From: Lolium rigidum
Taxonomy: Eukaryota; Streptophyta; Magnoliopsida; Poales; Poaceae
DNA: 64,000 nt
Direction of reading: 5' to 3'
Assembly: GCF_022539505.1 (NCBI RefSeq)
Contig: NC_061510.1
Span: 40,821,047-40,885,046, forward strand
A model generated the notes under the pieces. That model worked only from the letters and a program-made list of their open reading frames with translations. It was not told where the DNA came from and ran no database searches. Below, piece after piece: positions 31,087-40,995 of the stretch. Numbering within the stretch: the stretch's first letter is position 1; every line of letters starts with the position of its first letter. The translations under genes were made by a program, and so were the position numbers.

Positions 31087-34000
31087 ATGTTGCGCCGCTT
31101 CCCGGAGCTCCTCCGCACCGCCTCCACCGCCGCCCTGCTCTCCCGCCGTCTCCCTCAACCGCACCGGCACCTGCTTCCAGCCCTACCCGCACATCTCCTA
31201 CCCGCCCCAAGGCCCGCATCACACTTGTACGCCACCCAGTCAGCGCCGGCGCGGCCACCGCGGGCGCCGCGGCCGCTGCGGACGGCGGGCAGCCTGCTGA
31301 GGCTCAACGACCTCCGCGACAACCCGGGGGCGACGAAGCAGAAGACGCGCAAGGGCCGCGGGATCGGCTCGGGGAAGGGCAAGACCGCCGGGCGTGGGCA
31401 CAAGGGCCAGAAGGCGCGCGGTACCGCTCGGTTCGGCTTCGAGGGCGGCCAGACCCCGCTGCGCCGCCGCCTTCCCCGCCGTGGTTTCAAGAACCGCTTC
31501 TCACTCACGTTCCAGGTCTCTTGCATTTCCCTTGCTCTGCGACCTTTGCTGCCCTCCATCTGTGATGGATCCTAGAATGTTGCTTTGATTAGATGATATG
31601 AGACAACTTTCTTGCTCGTAATGTGCTTCATCTGTGTTCTGTGCACGGAGTTCACATTTTGACCTTACCACTTCTTATTCCGAGTGCTACCGTGTTCCTC
31701 AATTAGGCCTGAAGAAAACGAAAATTACAGTTGCCCTGGTAGCCCTGAGGCGAGATCTAGAGCATTTTGTTTCTCAGTGTACATCAAGTACAACTACCCC
31801 CTCCATACCGGTTTATTAAGGTGTCAAAGGCAGCATCAATGTGCTAGCTTAATATGCGTTATAAATAGACACTCCAAATTATAGGGAATGCAGGTGCAGG
31901 AAGAATCTTTTGTTATGACCCTCTTTTAAGAACTTACGAGCTTTGGGAGAATGGTTATGCTGAGATAGCTCTGAAAGACAGAGTCACAGAGCAAACTTTT
32001 TATGGATTCATTTATATGGCATATGTCCATCTCTACAATAGGTGCAGCCCGAGCTTTGCAGCATAAAAAAAACATGGTTGACATGTGAACACTTCAAAAA
32101 TATTTCCTAATTCCTTTTATCTATCTTCTAGTCGGTTGAGTATGTGAGCAGTGGTGGACCCGTACCGACTGCCAAGATAAGTGGCTTGTGTATTGAATTG
32201 GTTTCCAAGCTTTTCTTTAATTTGGTGAATAAGGGCCACCGCATTCCGGTCACCCAAAGTGACCGTTTTCGTTTGTTTGGGGTGGGTGGTGGGTCACGAA
32301 CATGAAAATGGCTGCCTGGCCTCGTTTGTCCATTTGGGTCGGGGTAGCCCCAGTGGCCTCATGCAATTGTTTTGCAATAATATTTTCATTGATAGAAAAT
32401 AAATTACAAAGCGCGAAAAAAAGAAAAAATAGCAAAAAATTAAAACCCTAGGCTAACTAGGGTTACCGCCGCAATTGATGCCTACTCGCCGTCATCCTTG
32501 ATGATGACGAACACTGGAGGCGCCCACGGCCACGGCCAGTACAAGGTGCCCCGTGCGGGCGGAGCCGTTGGTGCTAGCTGATGAAGGTGCTGTCGCGGGA
32601 GGAGGCAGTGGTGCGCGCAGGTGGTTGTGCACAGGGTCACCGGAGGGGTGAATGGCCTTCCCTACACCAGGACGGCGAGGCCATTCCAGGGCGCGAGCTC
32701 CTCCTGCTCGGTATGTGCGATGGTGATCTCCATCGCTTCCTCTGTGAGGTTTGGCGGCTAGACCTCTGGGTTGACGAGCGGCGCATCGCCACCGCCATTC
32801 TTGTCGTCGCCTCCGCCCTCATTGTCATCGTCATCGCCTCCCTAGTCTTTGAAGGGGCTGCGGCTGAACTCGTGGGTGAAGTAGCCGACATCGTTGAGGT
32901 AACCCGTGCGCCGGCATGGTTGAACTCCCAGGAGCCGAAGGTGTCCCAGTTCGTAGAGTTCATTGCGTAGGCTCGATCATCCCGTAGATCCAGCCGGACA
33001 TAGGATTGGTAGAATACTCATGCTAACAAGTTGCAACTTCTTTTCCGGAAGCTCATTCCCAAAGAACTTCGAGGTTTTGATGTTAAGCGTGCTTGGTCTG
33101 GAGCGATCTGATGATGGGTGACAAGACCGGGAAGTAGATTCTGGGTGCGTACGAGTGAGGAAAAAGTGCACAGGAAAGACATGTGTTAGTTTGTGGGGCT
33201 AGTCTTGAGGTCCTAGAGAGCTGCCATGGGTAACAGGCTGAGCCCAGGGGGGTGGTTGGGGTGTTACACCTGCAATGCCTGGGCACTGAAGCCTAGCACC
33301 ATCCTCGCCCGTACTGGCGTGGAAGGCATGCCATTTACGCGGCGCAGAAAGCCGCAGCGACGCCGCCTGCTAGTACTGGCGTGGTCGCTGGCAGTCGGGC
33401 CTGAGGGAGAACGGTGCGGACGCGCGCGCTGACCGCAGCTTGTCTGCGGCGACGCATTGGCGACCCAAATTTGGGCCGCGAAAGTGTCCCTGCGTACTTT
33501 TTTTTGTCTGCGCCGACGCAAATCGTCACTTTTGGTCCGTTTGCATCGGGCTGCTGGAGATGCCCTAAGATGATGGATGGAGTTGTTCTAATATGTGGAA
33601 GACTTAAGGTGCTGTTGACTAATTGGACACTGCTGCTACTCATTTACAGGGATGTGCACTATAATTATACAGTTCAGTTTCATTGTATCTCTCGGAAACC
33701 TGCAATCGTTTCTTGTTAGGATCTCAGTACTATCTCTCTCAATTCACAGGCACGGATTTAGTTTTGGTATCTCGATTACAAGGTTTTGGAGTAACTTGCG
33801 ATACAAGATGAATTACAGAAGAGAAGGGGAAAAGTAATTGGGTTGCCAGGGTCGTGGTCGTGCCGTGCCGTGCCATGATCCCAGCCAAGATAGTTACGTC
33901 TCCTTCCGCCCTGCCTTAAGTAGTCAAGAGCGAGTGGAAGCAGAGCTGGTTGAGCCACTCGTCGGCGTACTTGCTGTTCGGCCATCGCTGTCGTTTGGGC

Positions 34001-36019
34001 CTTGGTGTGGGCTACGATGAGGCTTTGTGAGGAGGGCTGCTAACACCCCCTCCCTCTTCAGCAACATCTTGTCCCCAAGCCGGCTCTTTCGGAAACCTGG
34101 TGCGAAGGTTTTCAAGATCTTCCCAAACTGGTTCTGATCCTTTTTACCCTGACCATTGAGTTAGCACCTGACGACGCAAACCGTCACTTTTGGTCTGTTT
34201 GCATCTGGAGATGCTCTAAGATGATGAATGGGGTTGTTCTAATATGTGGGGGACTTAAGTTGCTGTTGACTAATTGGACACTGCTGCTACTCATTTACGG
34301 GGATGTGCACTATAATATGGATCGGAGGGAGTAGATTAGATTGCGAAGAGCACCGTGAGAATGTCTTTTCATAGGACAAGAAAAGAAATGAGCTTTTTTG
34401 CCCCTTCACTCAGTTCTGAATGACTCCTTTAGCACTCTCATTTTTATATAAAAAAATAGAAACTGTTTACCACCTTCATGTGTCCTTATCGTTTACAGAA
34501 AGTGCAAGAATGTTCTTTACTTGTTAGCAACTTCGGTTTTCTTATATCATGTGGTGCTTGCTTAACTCAGGAGCAACTCTTTGATATTCCTATTTTCTTG
34601 AATTGTTTTCCCACAAGGTTCTTCGCATGTCTCTGCTAATTCATCCAGTGCTTGTTTTCAGCAAATTATGATTGTTATTTGGTCCATGTTAATTTATCTT
34701 CTACAAAATAAAGGTGGTATTTGTTATTCATTTGGGCAACTGGTTGTTTGTTCTAGAACTTGTACAACAACTTGACCATTACTTTGTTTACGCTTCAACT
34801 TCAGATTTTGATTTCCTAATGGTACAAACAAGTATGTGATGTTATTTATCTTTCCCTGTGGTCAGCCTTGTGGACTGGGAAAAATTGCGAAGCTCATCAA
34901 TGCTGGAAAAATTGACTCCTCTGAATTGATCACAATGAAGACACTGAAGGTTTTTACAATCATTTTCTTCTACTACTAGTTATATTTCTGTTCTCTTCGT
35001 CTGCATAACATCAACTTCTCTGTCGCGCTTTACCAGGATACTTATGGCATTGGTAAGCAAATAAAGGATGGAATTCGGCTAATGGGCCGTGGTGCAGAAG
35101 AAATTAAATGGCCGATTCACCTCGAGGCAAGCAGAAGCTAGTTTCAATTAGTTTAACCTTATCAATAATCATAACGATATATAGATTCTTGTTAATTTCA
35201 AGCCCTTCACTGTTGAGAATAACTGCATCTTACGGTTTCTGTTCTTTTTCATTTTGCATGCGATGTCATGAGACAAATTCAAACGTGTAAATGTATCTGT
35301 TCTGTAGTGTCATTTATCAACTAAACCTAGATCACTCGAGTTTTTCTTGTTATTCATTTGCATGCCTGTCCTTAGCTTGCAATTGCGTTGAATACAGATA
35401 GTGTCTACTTTGTATAGGTAATTGAATTTTTATTATAGCAAGTATTTCCTTCCTTTTGTATCATTATCGGTTCATGTAAAATGTGCCAGTGACTGAAAAA
35501 CCAGCATGAATTTCTCGCAAATGCATTCCAAGTGAAAGTATGTTGCCTTGATTGATATACTACTTTCAAGTTAAATGAATGGTACAAATTAGGTCAGTTT
35601 TGAATGTTGCAGCTGTGGGTTAGATTTGATACTTTATATTATCCACATTGCTGCTGCCCTTCAAATGCTATTGTTTACACAATGTTGTCTGAATTCACTA
35701 AACCTTTTCTAAAGAGTGCACAAATGTAAATTTGCAGGTCTCAAGGGCAACCGCGAGGGCGAAAGCTGCAGTTGAAGCAGCTGGTGGAACCGTAAGATTG
35801 GTCTACTATAACAAGCTTGGGTTCAGGGCACTTCTGAAACCAGAGTGGTTTGCAAAGAAGGGCCGCCTTATACCAAAAGCAGCGAGGCCTCCACCCAAGC
35901 AACGGGATAAGGTGGATAGCATTGGCCGACTACCTGCCCCGACAAAGCCACTTCCCTTCACAACGGATGAGTTAGAGTTTAGGGCAAAGCGTGAAGCTGC
36001 TAAAGTGATTGCTGTGTAG
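31087..36019 (+). CDS. MRPL15: Mitochondrial large-subunit ribosomal protein L15 (uL15m), nuclear gene, four exons
   Basis: Structural protein of the mitochondrial ribosome large subunit. Exons: 31087-31515, 34866-34949, 35037-35126, 35738-36019; all junctions are phase 0, giving 143+28+30+93 = 294 residues. The start [13 protein letters not shown] opens an Arg/Ala/Pro-rich leader typical of a mitochondrial presequence. Then come [20 protein letters not shown], the uL15 signature [20 protein letters not shown], and [19 protein letters not shown]. Exon 2 encodes [18 protein letters not shown] and exon 3 [19 protein letters not shown]. The C-terminal exon has [20 protein letters not shown] and ends [11 protein letters not shown]. 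Intron 1 is 3350 bases and TE-loaded; intron 2 is 87 bases; intron 3 starts GCAAGC (GC-AG type). Gypsy sequence begins within about 20 bases after the stop. No frameshift or missing core residue seen. Confidence 0.96.
32233..33565. mobile_element. Harbinger-type non-autonomous element in L15 intron 1
   Basis: Ends GGGCCACCGCATTCC and GGGCTGCTGGAGATGCCC, with subterminal GTCACCCAAAGTGACCG matched by CGTCACTTTTGGTCCGT. TAA target duplication at 32230-32232 and 33566-33568. Length 1333 bases. The interior has a degraded minus-strand reading ([17 protein letters not shown] near 32910-32960) that resembles in layout the minus reading of the element at 47447-48540. No intact transposase. Confidence 0.72.
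33505..34320. repeat. Direct duplication of about 150 bases spanning the element's right end
   Basis: 33505-33662 and 34173-34318 share CGTCACTTTTGGTC, GGAGATGCYCTAAGATGATG, GGGGTTGTTCTAATATGTGG-like and CTAATTGGACACTGCTGCTA, then GATGTGCACTATAAT. The right copy has lost part of the terminal repeat of the Harbinger element. So the intron was partly duplicated after the element inserted. Confidence 0.8.
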
Positions 36020-36562
36020 AAGGGCTATTCCTTATGGGACGAACAAGGATGCTAAAGTGGCGCACAAACTTGCGGTAATAACCAGCAAGTCCAAGGAATT
36101 TACGTAATTCTTTCACATTAGGAGGGGTCTTCCATTTCTGCACATCAGATATTTTGCTGGGGTCAGTTCGCACCCCTTCCGCGCTAATAATATGTCCCAG
36201 GTACGACACTTGTTGCTGAGCAAACTCACACTTGGACTCCTTCCCAAGCCAGTGGTCCTTGCAGAGAAGAGCCAGCACCTCGCTCAAGTCTTGCAAGTGT
36301 TGCTTGCGGAGAAGAGCCAGCACCTCGCTCAAGTCTTGCAAGTGTTGCTCAAAAGGCGGGTTGTAGATTATAGGATATCACCAAAGAATACCAACACGCA
36401 GCGAGCGAGACATGATTTAGTGTTGCATTCATTGCCCCTTGAAATGTTGATGGAGACTCAAGCCAAATGTCATGACCTTGTATTCGTAGTGACCACTGTG
36501 AGTTTGAAACCCTGTTTGTACTCCTCTCCCGGAGCTAAGCGAATCTGGTGATATCCTGTGTG
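36020..36562 (-). pseudogene. Gypsy retrotransposon pol fragment (RT to start of RNase H), copy 1
   Basis: The minus strand reads HQIRLAPGEEYKQGFK at 36500-36550 and, after a frameshift, SGHYEYKVMTFGL. Further down it has KCEFAQQQVSYLGHIISAEG and ELRKFLGLAGYYRKFVRHF at 36040-36240. These are conserved Ty3/Gypsy reverse-transcriptase blocks; the catalytic YxDD block is missing. In its place a 45-base tandem duplication (36261-36305, 36306-36350) repeats LSEVLALL. Broken and non-functional. Confidence 0.85.
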
Positions 36563-36565
36563 TAA

Positions 36566-37650
36566 GAGCATCTCCACTCGTCCCCCCGACGAGGCCCCCG
36601 AGCGACGTTTTTCCCATCCGGACGGCGAAATTCGGCCCAGTCGCGCCCCCGGTTCCTCGTTTTCGTCCGGATTTAGCCCTTCATCCATCCGGCGAGCCCA
36701 CGCCATCCCCGGTCCCTCGGGGACCTATCGGGGATTCCGGACGAGTGAAAAGCGGGGAAGGGCCCGATCTGTCGGTGACTGGACACACGAATCCCACCGC
36801 CACCCCTCGTATCTCTCTCGCCGCCGGCACCACCCCGCCGGCTTGTTGCCCAGATTCCGCCGTCCCTCCTTCCCCACCTGCCTATATTCCGCCGTCTTTC
36901 GACGACGGCCTATCTGGCTGCTCTTCCGCCGGCCCGTTTTCCGACTTTGGCCTGCTCCTCGTCGCTCACGGCTCGGGTTGCCTCGACCACGCCCGTTAGG
37001 TGTTCGTCCATTTGCCTCGCCGGCCATGGACTCGGACGAAGAGGAGGAGCAGATGTTCGTCGAGCTTATGCAAGAAGAGATGGCAGCAGCCGCCCAAGAC
37101 GACGAGCACATGATGATCCTCGGTTGCTTGGCAAGCATGTACGCCGGACTGGCAACTGGTCGACGTGGTGGGTCGGCACCAGGTCGCCGAAAGTGCAAGC
37201 CGAGACAGCGAATGGAGGGCTACTGCATGTTGTACGCCTATAAATCAAAGGAGCCCTTGATAGGGCCTGACATTGACTTGTGGAGTCCCTGAAAGGTAGG
37301 GCTTCGAATTTCACCTGCGTTGACGCCTCCACTTGCATATATTGCTGCTGCGAAATCTAGAACATGGCCTTCATGATATTATTCGCCTATAATTTCATCA
37401 TGAACCAAAATGTCATCGGTACAGAGCTTCGCGGTCGGAATAAATGTATGGGTGCACACGGTAAAATACTAGCTGATCTAGCAAAACTCCAGTCATAAGG
37501 TGCATTTTTACATTTGCTGGCGGAGCCTTCCAAAACTCACCACTCTGGCCAGATGAAGAAAGACCGACCCCAAGAAGGTTACCATCTTCGCAGAAGAGGA
37601 ACCCTAGGACAACCACCATTATTAGACAGAACAACATGCCCCCACGCCGC
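36566..37650 (+). mobile_element. Harbinger-derived chimeric fragment with transposase N-terminus
   Basis: Left end GAGCATCTCCACTCGTCCCC after TAA (36563-36565). The plus frame from ATG 37026 encodes MDSDEEEEQMFVELMQEEMA, then MMILGCLASMYAG and APGRRKCKPRQRMEGYCMLY, the N-terminal pattern of Triticeae Harbinger transposases. It runs to about 37240 and then switches to unrelated sequence with stop at 37290. The catalytic domain and right terminal repeat are missing. It sits in the left unit of the IQD-region duplication and is absent from the right unit. Confidence 0.7.
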
Positions 37651-38581
37651 CGCCTGTTGGTCGACCTCATCGGGGGAGGAGGAGGCTCAAACCCGGCGAC
37701 GAATAGTTCGTCGCCACCCCCAACCCCGAAGTAGGCCACCACCATGAGCCAACAGGAGGGAGAGGCGCAGAGGACCCACCGGCCACCACCAGGCACGACC
37801 ACGCTGTCGTAGACGCTGAATCCACGCCATCAGGGTCACCCCCTCCGCCGGCCGCACCACCAAGCATCACCCGGTCGCCACAACCCACGCCGGGGCAGCC
37901 AAGCGCGATGCGCCGCCAATCCACCGTTCGAGGCCTCCACCCGGATCCCGCCGAGTAACCCGCCACACCGATCCTCTGGCCAGCCCTGCAACCAGCCGGT
38001 GATCAACTCGCACGACGCGGGAGGGTTGCCTGCTACCGCCCAGAGCATCACATGCATTTGCCCGCATGCGCGCGCTATCGGCGGTAGGGAGAGCGGAGGC
38101 TGGAGGAGGGGGAGAGGGGCGGCGGCGATTAAGGTTTCCGCCCGAGTCGCCCAAGTGGGAGGCGACGTGGGGGCTTGTTCCATTAGCTGTTATACCTCCT
38201 TCCGGTGGCATGAGTTAGATCTGACATATATAACGTCACCAAACTGGCAATTAAATTAATTCCGAGTCGATTAAGAATCAGTGGCTCCTTACAAAAATAA
38301 GAGCTTTATACAGTTTACAAACTTATAGATCATTCCTAACATACATTTATTGATATATAAATTAAATCAACACCTTGGAACTGTCATCACACACCCTCCA
38401 CTATAAAATGTACACTTGACTCGCACGTATATATACAAAATACAACTTCTCAAGTCTCAACTAGGCTCTGTTCTTTCTCAACACACATTGCTACCAGACT
38501 TTCAAACTGATAATTTTTCCAGGGTTTTTTTTTCTTGTTTTTCGCACTGCACGCCGGGAGTAATTGGAACTGTGGGCATAA

Positions 38582-39345
38582 TCAGTACAGTCCCCTGCGC
38601 ACCTGAAAGAAAAAAGCGCGATTTGTCACGACGACGGAATTTTTTTGGGTACAAGTACCACTGTCAAAAGAAGTGGTACAAGTACAGTTTGCAGTTGTTC
38701 TGTCAGTGGCTTGGGGCATAAATTTCTCACCTCGAATCCGACGAGCGAGCGGGTCCGGCTGTACACGGTGGACACGGTGGTTGCCGCGGTGAGCACGGAG
38801 CTGGTGGAGCCGCACTCGCTGTCCATGAGCGACGCGGTCGACGAGTCCAGCTTCACCGACGTCGACCACGGCCTGAAGAAGGACGGCCGAGGAGCCGAGC
38901 CGGCCTGCTGCTGCGACGACGAGCGCTGCATCCTGGCGCCCCTCGGCACGCTCCGGTGCTCCGCGCCCTTCCTCCTGCTCGGCTGCCGCTCCAGCGCGTC
39001 GGCGGCGGCGCGCTGCCTGGGCGCGCTCTGCGACCGCGCCTTGGCCCTCGACGACTCGGTGTTGCCCATGTAGCTCGGGAACGGCAGCTCCGACGCGTTC
39101 TGGGTCTGGGAGCGCGGGCTGCTCCCGAAGGAGAGGTGGTCCTCCACGTGCCAGCTGCTCGCCCTCGGGCTCATCTCGGTCATGGCCGACGGCGCCGGCG
39201 AGCACCTGCCGCCGTGCTGGTGGTGGTACTCGACGGTGGAGAAGTGCCTGTCGCCGCTCTTCACCCTGCCGCGCCGCGCTGCTGGCTGCTCGCCGTTGTC
39301 CATCTCGACGATCTTGGCGCTATCGTCGCTCGACCTGTCCATCTC
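38582..39345 (-). pseudogene. 5'-truncated duplicate of the IQD gene (exons 3 and 4)
   Basis: Exon 3 copy 39345-38731 (615 bases) and exon 4 copy 38602-38582, with intact splice signals. The exon 3 translation of 205 residues differs from the parental copy at one residue only (Phe for Cys in GDRHFSTVEYH). Exon 4 begins GTG rather than ATG, giving VRRGLY. Exon 1, all but the last bases of exon 2, both IQ motifs and the promoter are absent. It cannot make a calmodulin-binding protein, though the remaining frame is open, as expected for a recent duplication. Confidence 0.9.
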
Positions 39346-39469
39346 CTGCAATACGAACCGAAATGCAACCATCGTTCTTCATGCCACACTCTTCCGTGAG
39401 CTACCGCCGACTGCTGCAACTGTAGGGTGAACTTACGTAGGAGGATCTGCGGTGTCTCTTTCTAATGAT

Positions 39470-40058
39470 TTCAGTGTTGCATTCATTGCCCCTTGAAATG
39501 TTGCTGGAGACTCAAGCCAAATGTCATGACCTTGTATTCGTAGTGACCACTGTGAGTTTGAAACCCTGCTTGTACTCTTCTCTGGGAGCTAAGACTACTC
39601 ATAGTGGGAGTAACATAGGCAGTAACACCACATATTTCAATACATTTTGGCGACATGACATGCTAATAAATGAAGAAAGAGACTTAGGTGGTAACATAGA
39701 GTAAATTTGCACTATGTTAGCATAACATCACAGTTCCAAGACAAGATGAATCTACAACATAATAAATATATCTTGCACTATACCACATAGAGTAAATTTG
39801 TATGAAATTAACATCATTAGAAAGCGCTTTTCAATACGAATCCAACAATACTAATTACATATAATATAACCAAGATTTTGTTGCTCAATTTTTATGGTCA
39901 AAGTTCGCCTTGGAATACGCGTGCGCCTTATTTCTTGTGACGGAGGTAGTATATGTTACTATCCACTATGGAGGCAACAACATAGAGTAATATGTGCATG
40001 TTACTACTCTATGCTACTCCTCACTATAACTAGTCTAAGCGAATTTGGTGATATCCTG
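39470..40058 (-). pseudogene. Gypsy pol fragment, copy 2, split by a MITE
   Basis: Same sequence as 36420-36558 with few changes (for example GTTGCTGGAGACTC for GTTGATGGAGACTC). On the minus strand it carries the broken HQIRLAPGE and SGHYEYKVMTFGL blocks. The MITE at 39593-40035 interrupts it; the sequence resumes at GCGAATTTGGTGATATCCTG. Confidence 0.8.
39593..40035. mobile_element. Harbinger-type MITE with a preserved empty site in the duplicate
   Basis: Ends GACTACTCATAGTGGGAGTA and TACTCCTCACTATAACTAGTC, flanked by TAA at 39590-39592 and 40036-40038. 443 bases, AT-rich, no ORF. The uninterrupted pre-insertion sequence GGAGCTAAGCGAAT is present in the left duplication unit at 36532-36545, confirming both the insertion limits and a single TAA before insertion. 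Confidence 0.92.
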
Positions 40059-40995
40059 CCGGTCGACCTCATCGGGGGAGGAGGAGGCTGCCACCGACCA
40101 CAAACCTGGCGACGAATAGTCCGTCGCCACCCCAACCCCGAAGTAGGCCACCACCGTGAGCCGCCGGGAGGGAGAGGCGCAGAGGACCCATCGACCACCA
40201 CTAGGCACGACCACGCCGCCGTAGACGCTGAATCCACGCTGTCAGGGTCACCCTCTCTGCCAGCCGCACCACCAAGCATCACCCGGTCGCCACAACCCAC
40301 GTCGGGGCAGCCAAGCGTGATGCGTCGCCGATCCACAGTTCGAGGCCGCCACGCCGGATCCCGCCGAGGAACCCGCCACACCGATCCTCTGGCCAGCCCC
40401 GCAACCAACCGGTGATCAACCCGCACGACGGGAGAGGGTTGCCTGCCACCGCCCAGAGCATCACATGCATTTGCCCGCATGTGCGCGCTGTAGGCGGTAG
40501 GGAGAGCGGATGCTGGAGGAGGGGGGAGAGGAGAGGCGGCGATTAAGGTTTCCGCCCGAGTCGCCCAAGTGGGAGGCGACGTGGGGGCTTGATTCATTAG
40601 CTGTTATACCTCCTTCCGGTGGCATGAGTTAGATCTGACATAGATAACGTTGCCAAACTGGCAATTAAATTAATTCTGAGTCGATTAAGAATCAGTGGCT
40701 CCTTACAAAAATAAGAGCTTTATACACTTTACAAACTTATAGATCATTCCTAACATACATTTATTGATATATTAATTAAATTAACACCTTGCAACTGTCA
40801 TCACACACCCTCCGCTATAAAATGTACACTTGACTCGCACGTATATATACAAAGTACAAACTCTCAATTCTCAACTAGGCTCTGTTCTTTCTCAACACAC
40901 ATTACTACCAGACTTTCAAACTGATAACTTTTCCAGGGTTTTTTTTTCTTGTTTTTCGCACTGCACGCCGGGAGTAATTGGAACTGTGGGCATAA

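Larger units (their letters stand above)
36408..39456. repeat. Tandem duplication, left unit
   Basis: Contains, left to right, the Gypsy pol fragment, the Harbinger-derived insertion (36566 to about 37650), the flank beginning GGTCGACCTCATCGGGGGAG at about 37658, and IQD exons 4 and 3 (minus). It ends a few bases inside IQD exon 2 at GGAGGATCTGCGGTG. The same order recurs at 39457-41871 with near-identical sequence. The junction is at about 39456/39457. Confidence 0.88.

Noticed and set aside
37413..38211. Overlapping GC-rich frames of 99-129 codons
   Set aside because: No domain, frames on both strands, and the stretch from 37658 is repeated at 40062-40600 as a TE-like flank.
38582..39205. 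207-codon minus-strand Ala/Arg-rich frame, and its 237-codon counterpart at 40905-41618
   Set aside because: Both are off-frame shadows of IQD exon 3; the Ser/Arg-rich frame with correct splice sites is the real one.
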